A stretch of 64,000 nucleotides of DNA from Streptomyces scabiei 87.22 (GCF_000091305.1 NC_013929.1:8122001-8186000), one strand, 5' to 3'. Positions 52,227 to 61,871 are shown, numbered from the stretch's first letter. A program made the numbers and translations. The notes: generated from the sequence alone by a model not told the origin.

Positions 52227-53429
52227 CTACAGGAACGTGTGGCCCTCGCCGCGGTACGTCGGCACGGCCGCCGTCACCTCGTCGCCCTCGACCAGGTGCA
52301 GCACGTCGAACCGCTCGCACAGTTCGCCGGCCTTGGCGTGCCGGAACCACACCTTGTCGCCGAGCAGCAGGTCGTCGGCGGGCGCCCCCAGCAGCGGTGT
52401 CTGCACCTCGCCCGGACCCTCCTGCGGGTCGTACCTCAGCCCCTCGGGCAGGTACGGCACGGGGAGCCGGTCGGGGCCGGGCGCGCCGGAGGCCGGGTAG
52501 CCGCCGCCCAGGACCGTCACGACCCCGACACCGGGACGCCGTACGACGGGCATCGCGAACAGCGCGGCCGGACGCCCGCTGAACGACGTGTAGTTGTCGA
52601 AGAGACGCGGCACGTAGAGCCCGGAACCGGCGCCGATCTCGGTCACCGAGTCCTCCGCCGCCGTGTGCTGCACACTGCCCGTGCCGCCGCCGTTCACGAA
52701 CTCCAGGTCCGGGGCCACCCGCCGTACCGCACGCACCACTTCGGCCCGCCGCGCGGCCAGCTCCTTCTTCGCGGTGGCCTGCATCAGCCGGATGGCACGC
52801 GACCGCAGCGGCCGCCCCGCCACCGCGTCGCCCACACCGGCGATATGACCCTCGTACGCCATGATCCCGACCAGCTTGAACCCCGGGCGCTCCGCGATCG
52901 CGCGGGCCATGTCGGCCACCTGCGCGGGGGAGTGCAGCGGGGAGCGCAGTGCCCCGACCCGCACCCGGCCGCCGAGCAGCTTCAGCGAGGTGTCCAACTC
53001 CAGGCAGACCCGCACCACTTCGGTGCCGCCGCGCCGGGCGTCGTCGATCAGCTGGAGCTGGGCGGGGTCGTCGACCATGACGGTCACGGCGGCGGCCAGC
53101 TTGGGGTCGCCCGCCAGTTCGGCGAAGGCATCGTGGTCGGCCGACGGGTAGGCGAGGAGCACGTCCTCGAATCCGGAGCGGGCCAGCCACAGGGACTCGG
53201 CGAGGGTGAACGACATGATGCCCTCGAAGCCGTCCCGGGCCAGGACCCTCTCCAGCAGGGCCCGGCAGCGAACGGACTTGCTCGCGACGCGGATCGGCTT
53301 GCCGCCGGCCCTGCGCCGGAGGTCGTCGGCGTTCGCGTCGAACGCGTCGAGGTCGACGATCGCCAGAGGGGCGTCGAGATGAGCTGTGGCCCGGTCGTAC
53401 CGGGCCCGGTCGGCGGCGCGCGCAGTCAT
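52227..53429 (-). CDS. Fold-III PLP enzyme (alanine-racemase/D-threonine-aldolase-like)
   Basis: The 400-residue protein has the N-terminal TIM-barrel domain of alanine racemase-like enzymes. The PLP lysine is in RVASKSVRCR, and the C-terminal part contains LGGGYPASG and DKVWFRHAKAGELCERF, the latter typical of D-threonine aldolase/D-serine dehydratase-like proteins with a metal site. Predicted activities are D-amino acid deaminase or aldolase; the precise substrate is unknown. ATG at 53429 is used. It is convergent with the DUF2510 gene, 28 nt apart. Confidence 0.82.
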   Translation of the reverse strand: MTARAADRARYDRATAHLDAPLAIVDLDAFDANADDLRRRAGGKPIRVASKSVRCRALLERVLARDGFEGIMSFTLAESLWLARSGFEDVLLAYPSADHDAFAELAGDPKLAAAVTVMVDDPAQLQLIDDARRGGTEVVRVCLELDTSLKLLGGRVRVGALRSPLHSPAQVADMARAIAERPGFKLVGIMAYEGHIAGVGDAVAGRPLRSRAIRLMQATAKKELAARRAEVVRAVRRVAPDLEFVNGGGTGSVQHTAAEDSVTEIGAGSGLYVPRLFDNYTSFSGRPAALFAMPVVRRPGVGVVTVLGGGYPASGAPGPDRLPVPYLPEGLRYDPQEGPGEVQTPLLGAPADDLLLGDKVWFRHAKAGELCERFDVLHLVEGDEVTAAVPTYRGEGHTFL

Positions 53430-53714
53430 GCACGAAGCCTGCCAGACATGATTACCGCAGGGTAGGGGGACGTTCCGGGCAGAAGCCACGGGCCGGCGGA
53501 CTGGTTCCCGTTCCACGGGGCCCAGCCCGTAGAGTGACGCGCACGCAGGGACGACCTCGACGGGGATGCCGATCCGCTGCCGCGGGTATGGCTTGCCCGT
53601 GGTGACGACGGCTGCCGGCGGGCGTGTCCCGGTTATGCGTGACGACCGCTCCCCACGGGCGGTCGGACGCCCGGACGACCTCCGGGTCGCACGGGACGAG
53701 GAAACGGGGGGTGC

Positions 53715-56285
53715 ATGAGCACGGAAGCACGTCGTGCCTCCATCCCCCCGCGCCCACCGGTCCCGCCCCGCCCGTCCATACCGCCGGACCACGAGCCGAC
53801 GGCCACGCCACCGGCCGCACCGCCGAACACTCCGCCCCGGCCTCCGTCGAGGGAACCCGGGTCCGACGGCCGGGCCACGGACACGAGTCCGTCGGCCCCG
53901 GGCACCTCCGCCCCGACCGCACGTCCGCAGGGCACGACCACGCGCGCGTCCGGCTCCGGCTCCCCGTTCCGGCCCGGCCCGACGGGGGGCTCCCCGGTCC
54001 CCCCGCCCCGCCCGGACCGCGCGCCGTCGGCCGGGAACGGCCCGACCGTGCCCCGCCGCCCGCAGCGGCCCCCCGTGACGCCCGCCCGGCCCGGCACTCC
54101 GCCCCGCCCGTCCTCGGCGCCCGCGCCGACGCCCGACGCGCTCCGGGACGGACGACGCCCCGGCACGGCGGACACCCCGAACACCCCGGACAGCGAACGG
54201 AGTTCAGCCGACGCGCCCAGGTCCTCCGGTCCGCACGGCACCGCCCCGACCCGTCCGCACGACGCCGCCCCGACGGCTCGTCAGAACGACGCCGCCCCGA
54301 CGACCCGTCAGAACGGCTTCCCGCGAGGCTCCCGGCGGCCGGCCGGCCATGGCCCCGTGCGCGGCTCCGGCGCGGCGCCCGGGCCCGACCCCGTACGGGG
54401 GCCGGGCGAGGCGGCCGCGGGCCCGGATGCCGCCCGGGGTGCCGACCGGGCCAGGCCCGGCCGCACCTCGGCGCGCGGCACCGACGGACGGCCGGGCGGG
54501 CCGAGCCCGGCGCGCGACGCCGCCCAGTCGGCCGACCGGAGCCCCGCCCGTGACGCCGCCGCGGACGGCGGCACCGCCCCGCGTCGCGGCGAGCACCCGC
54601 GGTTCTCCGACTTCCGGCGCACCACCGGCCAGAACGGCGGCACCCCGGCCACCCCGCCGCCCCCGGCCGCCTCCGCCCGTTTCCCGGACGCCCCGCCCCC
54701 GGCGTGGACCCGCTTCCTGAACACGCCTCCGGCCGCTCCGACACGTTTCCCGGACGCCCCGCCCGTAGCCTCGGCCCGTTTTCCCGACGGCCCCCCGTCC
54801 GCCGGCCGCCGGGAGGACGGCCCGCCCCCGGCCTCGGCCCGCTTCCCCGACGCACCGCCGTCGACACGAGACACCACACGGCGGACGGCTCCCGCGCGCC
54901 CCTCCGGTCCCGCGGCGTCCCCGGGTTCCGCACGGCCCTCCGGCCCCGCCCCGTCCTCCGGCTCCGCACGGCTCCCGGGCGGGCGGGCCGCCGACCCGGC
55001 CCCGGCTGCCGACGCATTTCCCGGCCGCGCGCCCCGGCCTTCCGGCCCTCCCGCCGACGGCGCGCCCCCTCGCTCCTCCGGCCCGTCCTCCGACGCCGCG
55101 GGCACCCGGCGGGCCGCCGGCGCCTCCGCCGGCGGGGCACCACCGCGCTCGTCCGGCGACGCGCCCACCCGGCAGGTGGGCTCCTTCACCGACGGCGCGC
55201 CCCCTCGCTCCTCCGGCCCGTCGGCCTCCCGCGACGGTGTGACGGCATCCGGCGGTGCCGTCCCGCCCTCCGGCCCACCCCCCGCCGCGCCACCGCTTCG
55301 CCGTCCCCTGCCCGAGGAGCGGGGCCCCGAGGGCACTCCGCACCCGCGGCCCCTCACACCCGAGCGCCCCGGCACCTGGCAGCCCCCGTCGGGTTCGTCC
55401 CGGCGCTCCGCCGAAGCCCTCGACGGCGTCCTCGGTACGCCCCCCGGGCGGCCCTACGTGACGTTCGCCCAGCCCGACACCTCGCCGTGGACCCCGCCGG
55501 AGCCGTACGGCGCACAGCCCCGCAAGCCCCGGCCCACCGCGGCGCGGGCCGCCGCCGTGGCGCTGTGCGTGGTGCTCGGCGCCGGGCTCATCGGCGGAGC
55601 GGCGGCCGGGAGCTGGCTCACCGGCGACTCCGGGACCGAGGGCTCCCGTGACACGTTCGCGGTCGCCGGACAGCTGTGGCACGGCGTACCCGTCGACGAA
55701 CTGTTCCCGCCCACCGTGCGGGGCGAGGGCGCCGGACCCGGCGGCACCGACCGCATCTGGACCCGGATCGCCGTCGCCCCCGACAGCGGCTGCGCGGACG
55801 CCTTCGACCCCCTCCTGCGCAAGGTCCTCGCCCCCGTCGGCTGCCTGCGCCTGCTGCGCGCCACCTACACCGACGCGACCAGCAGCAACGTCACCACCGT
55901 CGGCCTGATGTTCACCAAGTCCGACGCCGCCGCCATGGCCGCCCTCAGGAACCGCTTCGCGAAGGACGGACTCGACCGCCGCACCGACCTGATGCCGCGG
56001 CCGTACGCCGCCGAGGACACCGCGGCGGCCGGCTTCGGCGACGACCAGCGGGCCTCCTGGACGGTCTCCGTCCTCACCGACGTCCCCGTCGTCGTCTACG
56101 CCGTCTCCGGTTTCGCCGACGGCCGTACCGTCACCGAACCCCAGCCCGCAGAGGACGCGATGAAGGCCGGCGCCACCACCGCCCCCGCCCAGTCCGGTCT
56201 CGGCCACGAGGCGAAGGGCCTCGCCGACCGCATCGAACGCGGTCTGCGCGCGACCGCCGCGTCCGCCACGGAGCAGCCTTCATGA
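53715..56285 (+). CDS. Very long Pro/Ala-rich membrane protein coupled to a mycosin
   Basis: The 856-residue protein has about 600 residues of Pro/Ala/Arg/Ser-rich disordered sequence, with recurring ARFPDAPP and DGAPPRSSGPS units, then one transmembrane helix (about 611-633, VALCVVLGAGLIGGAAAGSWL) and an extracellular domain of about 220 residues with two Cys (SGCADAFD, APVGCLRLLR). The codon bias supports this frame over the long antisense ones. Its stop overlaps the mycosin start (ATGA), so the two are made together. I do not recognise the C-terminal domain. The cytoplasmic tail is far longer than usual for a single-pass protein and could be a scaffold. Confidence 0.8.
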   Translation: MSTEARRASIPPRPPVPPRPSIPPDHEPTATPPAAPPNTPPRPPSREPGSDGRATDTSPSAPGTSAPTARPQGTTTRASGSGSPFRPGPTGGSPVPPPRPDRAPSAGNGPTVPRRPQRPPVTPARPGTPPRPSSAPAPTPDALRDGRRPGTADTPNTPDSERSSADAPRSSGPHGTAPTRPHDAAPTARQNDAAPTTRQNGFPRGSRRPAGHGPVRGSGAAPGPDPVRGPGEAAAGPDAARGADRARPGRTSARGTDGRPGGPSPARDAAQSADRSPARDAAADGGTAPRRGEHPRFSDFRRTTGQNGGTPATPPPPAASARFPDAPPPAWTRFLNTPPAAPTRFPDAPPVASARFPDGPPSAGRREDGPPPASARFPDAPPSTRDTTRRTAPARPSGPAASPGSARPSGPAPSSGSARLPGGRAADPAPAADAFPGRAPRPSGPPADGAPPRSSGPSSDAAGTRRAAGASAGGAPPRSSGDAPTRQVGSFTDGAPPRSSGPSASRDGVTASGGAVPPSGPPPAAPPLRRPLPEERGPEGTPHPRPLTPERPGTWQPPSGSSRRSAEALDGVLGTPPGRPYVTFAQPDTSPWTPPEPYGAQPRKPRPTAARAAAVALCVVLGAGLIGGAAAGSWLTGDSGTEGSRDTFAVAGQLWHGVPVDELFPPTVRGEGAGPGGTDRIWTRIAVAPDSGCADAFDPLLRKVLAPVGCLRLLRATYTDATSSNVTTVGLMFTKSDAAAMAALRNRFAKDGLDRRTDLMPRPYAAEDTAAAGFGDDQRASWTVSVLTDVPVVVYAVSGFADGRTVTEPQPAEDAMKAGATTAPAQSGLGHEAKGLADRIERGLRATAASATEQPS

Positions 56286-57550
56286 ACACCGGTGAACCCG
56301 GGACCACCAGGACCCCCGCGACGGCGCGGGACACCGGACAGCCCGCGACGCCCGCCCGTCCCGGACCCCGGGCCCGGCGCCCGCGCCTGGCCCTGCTCAG
56401 CATCCCCCTCGCCGCCTCCCTGGCCCTCCTGCCGTCCACCGCCGCGCACGCCGACGGCATCCGGGACCAGCAGTGGGCGCTGGACGCGATGCACACCCAG
56501 GAGGCGTGGCGGACCACCAAGGGGGCGGGCATCACCGTCGCGGTGCTCGACACCGGCGTGGACGACGAGCACCCCGACCTGGCCGGCAACATCCTGCCGA
56601 CGAAGGACATGGTCGGCTTCGGCGCCTCGCGCGGCGACCGGCCGTGGGCCCGGCACGGCACCGCCATGGCCGGGATCATCGCCGGACACGGACACGGCGT
56701 GAACGACGCCGACGGCGTCCTCGGCATCGCGCCCGAGGCGAAGATCCTCCCCGTCCGCGTCATCCTGGAGGACAAGGACCCGGCCCGCTCCAAGGCCCGC
56801 AGCACCCGGGGCAACGCCCTCGCCGAAGGCATCCGCTGGGCCGCCGACCAGGACGTCGACGTCATCAACCTCTCCCTCGGCGACGACTCCGAGTCCGCGC
56901 ACCCGGAACCCTCCGAGGACGCCGCCGTCCAGTACGCCCTGTCGAAGGGCTCGATCGTCGTCGCCTCGGCCGGCAACGGCGGCGCGAAGGGCGACCACAT
57001 CTCCTACCCGGCCGCCTATCCGGGAGTGATCGCGGTGGCCGCCGTCGACGAGGACGGCGACCGCGCCCCGTTCTCCACCCGCCGCTGGTACGCCACCGTC
57101 AGCGCCCCCGGCGTCGACGTCGTCATCGCCGACCCGGACCGCAAGTACTACGAGGGCTGGGGCACCAGCGCCGCCGCGGCCTTCGTCTCCGGTGCCGCCG
57201 CCCTCGTCAAGGCGGCCCACCCGAGCCTGACCCCCGCCCAGGTCAAACGTCTCCTGGAGGACACCGCCCGCGAGGCCCCCGTCGGCGGCCGCGACGACTC
57301 CCGCGGGTTCGGCTTCGTCGACCCGGCGGCCGCCATCCGCGAGGGCGCCGCGCTCACCTCCGACGACCTCAAGACCGCGTCGTACGGCGGCAAGTACTTC
57401 GGTTCCGGGCCGGACCCGGTGGAGAAGGAGGACCCGACGGCCGGCTGGGTCGCCCCCGCCGCCGGCGGACTCGGAGCGTTCCTGCTGGTCGTCGCCGTGA
57501 TGGTGTGGCGGGGACGCGGTCGCGGCCGGCCCGACGAGTACGTGGTCTGA
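56282..57550 (+). CDS. Mycosin-like subtilisin serine protease
   Basis: The 422-residue protein has a signal peptide (hydrophobic segment LALLSIPLAASLALLPSTAAHA, read as two stretches), an S8 protease domain and a C-terminal transmembrane anchor (LGAFLLVVAVMVWRGRG), the layout of type VII secretion mycosins. Catalytic residues: Asp90 (AVLDTGVDD), His125 (RHGTAMAG) and Ser296 in GWGTSAAAAF; the oxyanion Asn232 is in SAGNGG. The usual Pro two residues after GTSxA is replaced by Ala. No ESX core genes are present nearby; the coupled partner is the Pro/Ala-rich protein. Confidence 0.9.
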   Translation: MNTGEPGTTRTPATARDTGQPATPARPGPRARRPRLALLSIPLAASLALLPSTAAHADGIRDQQWALDAMHTQEAWRTTKGAGITVAVLDTGVDDEHPDLAGNILPTKDMVGFGASRGDRPWARHGTAMAGIIAGHGHGVNDADGVLGIAPEAKILPVRVILEDKDPARSKARSTRGNALAEGIRWAADQDVDVINLSLGDDSESAHPEPSEDAAVQYALSKGSIVVASAGNGGAKGDHISYPAAYPGVIAVAAVDEDGDRAPFSTRRWYATVSAPGVDVVIADPDRKYYEGWGTSAAAAFVSGAAALVKAAHPSLTPAQVKRLLEDTAREAPVGGRDDSRGFGFVDPAAAIREGAALTSDDLKTASYGGKYFGSGPDPVEKEDPTAGWVAPAAGGLGAFLLVVAVMVWRGRGRGRPDEYVV

Positions 57551-57559
57551 CCCCGGCGC

Positions 57560-58639
57560 CTACGAGGTGCCGCCCGCACCCGCCCCGGCCCCGCCCGCCG
57601 CACCCGCCCCGCCCGTTGCGTCCTCGAACACGGAGACGGCCGCCCGTGCCGCCGCCTCCACCAGCGAGATCCCCTTCGCCTTCGTGGTGTTGCCGTGCGA
57701 CACCACCGCGACCAGGCGGGCCCGGCCGTCCACCATCACCCGGCCGATGCTGTTGATCACCCACAGCCCGGTGGCGGTACGCGGCAACCAGCCGTTCTTC
57801 AGAGCGAACCCGGACCCCGTGACCCCGCCCGACGCCGCCGCCGACACGCCCCAGTCCTGCCCCTGGGCGATGCCTCCCATCAGCTGCTGGACGTACGCCC
57901 GCGAGGCCGCGCTCAGCTCCGAGGTGGCGTCGTCACCGAACACCTGCTGGAGCAGGATGAGCTGATCGGCCGCCGTGGTCCGGGTGAGGCCCCAGTACAG
58001 GCCGTCGCCGCCCTCGGTGTCCGTCAGCCCGAACCGCTCGTTCGCGGCGTCGAGGCCGTCCGCCTGCCCGACGGCCTTCCACAGGGCCGTCGCGGACGCG
58101 TTGTCGCTGTCCCGGATCATCGCGGAGGCGTACGTCCGCTCCTGCGCGGTGAGGTGCCGGTCCGCGTCCTGGGCCCGCAGCAGCAGGGCCGCCAGGATGT
58201 CCGCCTTGACGATGCTCGCGGTCTCGAAGCGCGCGTCCCCGTACCGGGCCGACTCCCCGGACGCCATGTCCAGCACCGCCACCGACACGGCCGCCCCGTC
58301 CTCGACGGTCACCTCCGCCAGCGCCGTCGCGAGCAGCGCGTCGTGGTCCACCGCGGGCGCCGCGACAGGTTCCACCGAAGCCTCCTCAGCGACCGTGTCC
58401 GCCTCCGGCACGGCCGAGGCGGAGGCCGTCGCCGTCACCGGCGATGACGCCGACGACGATACGGCGGAACCCGCGCCGTCCAGGGCCCGGGCCCTCATGT
58501 ACACCGACCCGGCGGCCGTGCCGCCGACCAGGACGAGGGCGGCGAGCGCGAGGTGCGGGAGCGGACGGCGCACGGCGCGGCGACGCACGGCAGGGCGGGC
58601 GCGGCGACGGTCTCGGCGACGGGCTCGGAAGGACGGCAT
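57560..58639 (-). CDS. Beta-lactamase-fold serine hydrolase, membrane-anchored
   Basis: The 359-residue protein has an Arg-rich N-terminus, one transmembrane helix (about 28-46), a Ser/Ala linker and a class A beta-lactamase-like domain. SxxK is Ser142-Ile-Val-Lys145, SDN is at 178-180 and the KTG counterpart is K281-N-G. The class A ExxLN motif with the deacylating glutamate is not visible, so it is more likely a DD-peptidase-like or signalling protein than a resistance enzyme. The C-terminal tail is Gly/Ala-rich. It is convergent with the mycosin gene, 9 nt apart. Confidence 0.83.
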   Translation of the reverse strand: MPSFRARRRDRRRARPAVRRRAVRRPLPHLALAALVLVGGTAAGSVYMRARALDGAGSAVSSSASSPVTATASASAVPEADTVAEEASVEPVAAPAVDHDALLATALAEVTVEDGAAVSVAVLDMASGESARYGDARFETASIVKADILAALLLRAQDADRHLTAQERTYASAMIRDSDNASATALWKAVGQADGLDAANERFGLTDTEGGDGLYWGLTRTTAADQLILLQQVFGDDATSELSAASRAYVQQLMGGIAQGQDWGVSAAASGGVTGSGFALKNGWLPRTATGLWVINSIGRVMVDGRARLVAVVSHGNTTKAKGISLVEAAARAAVSVFEDATGGAGAAGGAGAGAGGTS

Positions 58640-58788
58640 GCCGCGATGGTTCTGTGCCGCGCTGTGCGTGTGGTGAGCCGGTTGTTAAATCCCGGTCAGG
58701 GAGAGCTGAGAAAACCGTGAGGGAGGTGACCGCCGTGTTTCCGGCCTGCCGGACGCCCGGCGGACCTGCCCCGATAGGGTCGACGACC

Positions 58789-59520
58789 GTGGCGAACAAG
58801 AACATCCCCGACCCCGGCTTCTCCGACGACGACGGTTCCGCGGACCCCCGGCTGAGCGCCGCGCTCGCCGCCTGGGCCGAGGACCGGACGGCCGTGGGCC
58901 CCGTCCTCGAAGCCCTCGGGGGAGCCCGGCTGCTCGTGCCCGTCGTGGCCGTGCTCGGCGAGGTCGAGACGGACGAGAACGGGCTGCGCCGCGAGAAGAC
59001 CAGCGACATGGCCGTCCCCACCCTGAAGGCCGGCGGCCGCACCGCCCTGCCCGCCTTCACCTCCACCGACTCCCTGGCCCGCTGGGACCCCGCCGCCCGC
59101 CCCGTCGCCGTGCCCCTGCACCAGGCCCTGCGGGCCGCCGTGCACGAGCAGGCCGACACGATCGTCCTCGACCTCGCGGGGCCCGTCCCCTACGAGCTGA
59201 CCGGCCCGGCCCTGCGCGCGCTCGCCGAGGGGCGCACCAGCACCGACCCGCTCGCCGACCCCGCCGTCCGTGACGCGGTACGGTCCGCCGTCGCCGCCGA
59301 GCCGGCCGTGCTCCGGGCCCACCTCGGCCCCGGACAGGCCGACGGCACCCTCGCCCTCGTCCTCGACCCGTCCGCGGACCCGGCCGGGGCCGCACGGTCC
59401 GTGGCGGGCCGCCTCGCCGCCGACGAGACACTGCGGGCCCGCCTGGTCCGCGGCCTCGACCTGGCACTGCTGCCGGCCGGGGCGACGCCACCGGGCGAGC
59501 CCTTGTACGTTCGGGAGTAG
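58789..59520 (+). CDS. SseB-like protein
   Basis: The 243-residue protein matches the SseB family in RLLVPVVAVLGE, DMAVPTLKAGGRTALPAFTS and the conserved RPVAVPLHQALRAAV. Function is unknown; such proteins are widespread in actinobacteria next to infC. The GTG at 58789 gives MANKNIPDPGFSDDD, the typical start. It diverges from the beta-lactamase-fold gene by 149 nt. Confidence 0.85.
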   Translation: MANKNIPDPGFSDDDGSADPRLSAALAAWAEDRTAVGPVLEALGGARLLVPVVAVLGEVETDENGLRREKTSDMAVPTLKAGGRTALPAFTSTDSLARWDPAARPVAVPLHQALRAAVHEQADTIVLDLAGPVPYELTGPALRALAEGRTSTDPLADPAVRDAVRSAVAAEPAVLRAHLGPGQADGTLALVLDPSADPAGAARSVAGRLAADETLRARLVRGLDLALLPAGATPPGEPLYVRE

Positions 59521-59581
59521 CGGTCGGGCACCGGTGCCCGTACCCGCGCTCGTCCCAGGCGCGGGCACCGGGGGACGGGTT

Positions 59582-59938
59582 CTAGCCGTAGACCGGGCCC
59601 GTGTACTTCTCGCCCGGCCCCTGGCCCGGCTCGTCCGGGACGACGGACGCCTCGCGGAACGCCAGCTGCAGCGACTTCAGACCGTCGCGCAGCGGTGCCG
59701 CGTGGAAGGAGCTGATCTCGGTCGCGGACGCGTCCAGCAGACCGGCGAGGGCGGAGACCAGCTTGCGGGCCTCGTCCAGGTCCTTGTACTTGTCGCCCTC
59801 CTCCGTCAGGCCGAGCTTCACCGCGGCGGCGCTCATCAGGTTGACGGCGACCGTCACGATCACCTCGACCGCGGGGACCTCGGCGATGTCGCGGGTCATC
59901 GAGTCGAAGTCGGGGTTCTCAGGAGGGGTCTCACTCAT
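59582..59938 (-). CDS. DUF1844 protein
   Basis: The 118-residue DUF1844 protein has the conserved MTRDIAEVPAVEVIVTVAVNLMSAAAVKLG stretch, read here as two halves, and DLDEARKLVSALAGLL. Function is unknown; the gene is usually found upstream of infC in actinobacteria. The ATG at 59938 gives MSETPPENPDFDS. It is convergent with the SseB gene and divergent from infC. Confidence 0.87.
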   Translation of the reverse strand: MSETPPENPDFDSMTRDIAEVPAVEVIVTVAVNLMSAAAVKLGLTEEGDKYKDLDEARKLVSALAGLLDASATEISSFHAAPLRDGLKSLQLAFREASVVPDEPGQGPGEKYTGPVYG

Positions 59939-60332
59939 GCCCCACACGATAGGCCCCGGCGCGTACGCCCCGACCTGCGGGAGGCCGCCGCACCTCGATT
60001 GGCACGCCGGGTTTCAACCCGGTATGGTTGTGTCAACGACCGGCTGGACACTTGTGTGCCCGGCCCGCAAGTGGAGGCTCCGAACTCCCACCTGACCGCC
60101 CTCCGGGACGGCAGGTCACCCGGTCAGACGGCCACCACCGTTCCGTACGGACGGTGGAGCCGTCCGATATTGCGCCCCGCGGGACACCGCGGCGGTGCTC
60201 CGGCAGTACATGGAGCCCCGCCTGTGTCCCGTCCGGGGCATTTTTTATGGCCTCTGACGGTTGGTCTCTATGTCAACCAGACATAACACGGCGGTCCGCC
60301 AGACCGGCGTGTGGTGCTACCGAGGAGGATCC
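59939..60332 (+). promoter_or_regulatory. infC leader with attenuator-like terminator
   Basis: The 394-nt region upstream of infC contains several hairpins. The key one is at 60215-60246: a GCCCCG/CGGGGC stem followed by ATTTTTT, a classical Rho-independent terminator in front of the gene, which is unusual in this GC-rich DNA. Others are CGGACGG/CCGTCCG at about 60145 and CCGCGG pairs at about 60175. Leader attenuation of the infC-rpmI-rplT operon by L20 or other signals is known in several bacteria and would fit. Confidence 0.7.
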
Positions 60333-61007
60333 ATCAGCACCGAGCCCCGCATCAACGACCGGATTCGCGTTCCCGAAGTGCGACTTGTCGGTCCCAGCGG
60401 CGAGCAGGTCGGGATTGTTCCGCTTGCCAAGGCCCTGGAGCTTGCACAGGAGTACGACCTCGACCTGGTCGAGGTGGCGGCGAGCGCGCGCCCGCCGGTC
60501 TGCAAGCTCATGGACTACGGGAAGTTCAAGTACGAGTCGGCCATGAAGGCCCGTGAGGCGCGCAAGAACCAGGCGCACACGGTCATCAAGGAAATGAAGC
60601 TCCGGCCGAAGATCGACCCGCACGACTACGACACCAAAAAGGGTCACGTCGTCCGGTTCCTCAAGCAGGGCGACAAGGTCAAGATCACGATCATGTTCCG
60701 TGGTCGCGAGCAGTCCCGGCCCGAGCTGGGCTACCGACTGCTGCAGCGTCTCGCCTCGGACGTCGAGGATCTCGGGTTCGTCGAGTCGAACCCGAAGCAG
60801 GACGGCCGAAACATGATCATGGTTCTCGGTCCGCACAAGAAGAAGACCGAGGCGATGGCCGAGGCCCGTCAGGCGCAGGAAGCACGGAAGGCGGAAGCGA
60901 AGGCCAACCCTGGCAAGTCGCAGAACGCCGCCGAGCAGACCGACGCCGGAGAGTCCGACGTGGAACACGTCGAGACGGTGCCGGCCGAGGAGCCTGCGGA
61001 GGCGTAA
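60333..61007 (+). CDS. infC: Translation initiation factor IF-3, ATC start
   Basis: IF-3 binds the 30S subunit and checks start codons. The frame contains the N-domain ([18 protein letters not shown]) and C-domain ([20 protein letters not shown]) plus an acidic tail. The start is placed at ATC, 7 nt after GAGGAGG, giving [14 protein letters not shown]-3 genes are known for non-canonical AUU/AUC starts that allow autoregulation. An in-frame ATG at 60270 has no ribosome binding site and lies inside the leader. The length is then 224 residues. rpmI and rplT follow. Confidence 0.94.
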   Translation: MSTEPRINDRIRVPEVRLVGPSGEQVGIVPLAKALELAQEYDLDLVEVAASARPPVCKLMDYGKFKYESAMKAREARKNQAHTVIKEMKLRPKIDPHDYDTKKGHVVRFLKQGDKVKITIMFRGREQSRPELGYRLLQRLASDVEDLGFVESNPKQDGRNMIMVLGPHKKKTEAMAEARQAQEARKAEAKANPGKSQNAAEQTDAGESDVEHVETVPAEEPAEA

Positions 61008-61138
61008 GTCCCCGGGACGCGAGTCCGGGGGAAGCCCTGGACACCCGTCCAGGGTGTCAACCGAAAGAAATGACGTTCCGTCGTGCCCGGTTTCGCGACC
61101 GGGCACCGGAGCGCCACTGACGAGGAGAGAACGGCGCT

Positions 61139-61333
61139 ATGCCGAAGAACAAGTCGCACAGCGGTGCCAGCAAGCGCTTCAAGATCACCGGCTCCGGCAA
61201 GGTGCTCCGTGAGCGCGCCGGCAAGCGCCACCTGCTCGAGCACAAGTCGTCCCGCGTGACGCGCCGCCTCACCGGCACCGCCGAGATGGCCCCGGGCGAC
61301 GCCGCGAAGATCAAGAAGCTTCTCGGCAAGTGA
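61139..61333 (+). CDS. rpmI: 50S ribosomal protein L35
   Basis: The 64-residue basic protein has the L35 signature [20 protein letters not shown] and the following [22 protein letters not shown] follows GAGGAGAG. It is the second gene of the infC-rpmI-rplT operon. Confidence 0.98.
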   Translation: MPKNKSHSGASKRFKITGSGKVLRERAGKRHLLEHKSSRVTRRLTGTAEMAPGDAAKIKKLLGK

Positions 61334-61454
61334 CGCGGCGGCGCCTGACCGGCTGACCGGCCGGTCGCAGCGCGCCGTACGTACGTCAGGACCGGGACCC
61401 CATCGATTTCGGGTCGTGTGACGACAACCACGGCCCCGCTACAAGGAGTAAAAA

Positions 61455-61838
61455 GTGGCACGCGTCAAGCGGGCAGTCAACGCCCACAAGAAGCGCCGGG
61501 CGATCCTCGAGGCGGCCTCCGGCTACCGCGGTCAGCGTTCGCGCCTGTACCGCAAGGCCAAGGAGCAGGTCACCCACTCGCTGGTCTACAACTACAACGA
61601 CCGCAAGAAGCGCAAGGGCGACTTCCGTCAGCTGTGGATCCAGCGCATCAACGCTGCGGCCCGCCAGAACGGCATGACGTACAACCGCCTCATCCAGGGT
61701 CTGAAGGCCGCGAACATCGAGGTCGACCGCAAGATCCTCGCCGAGCTGGCCGTCAACGACGCCACGGCGTTCTCCGCGCTGGTCGAGGTCGCGCAGAAGG
61801 CGCTGCCGGCGGACGTGAACGCGCCCAAGGCGGCGTGA
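61455..61838 (+). CDS. rplT: 50S ribosomal protein L20
   Basis: The 127-residue protein is L20, with [36 protein letters not shown] and [19 protein letters not shown]. It binds 23S rRNA early in 50S assembly and, in other bacteria, represses its own operon. It is the last gene of the operon and is followed by a terminator. Confidence 0.98.
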   Translation: MARVKRAVNAHKKRRAILEAASGYRGQRSRLYRKAKEQVTHSLVYNYNDRKKRKGDFRQLWIQRINAAARQNGMTYNRLIQGLKAANIEVDRKILAELAVNDATAFSALVEVAQKALPADVNAPKAA

Positions 61839-61871
61839 CGCTCGCGCTGGCCTCAGCCGTGTGAGATGTGG

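Noticed and set aside
54204-56207. 667-codon minus-strand frame of Gly/Arg-rich sequence
   Set aside because: It is antisense to the Pro/Ala-rich protein, has no recognisable domain, and the plus frame has proper codon bias and a membrane anchor.
60261-60332. Upstream starts for infC (TTG 60261, ATG 60270)
   Set aside because: They lack a ribosome binding site, encode a non-conserved N-terminus, and lie upstream of the GAGGAGG that serves the ATC start.
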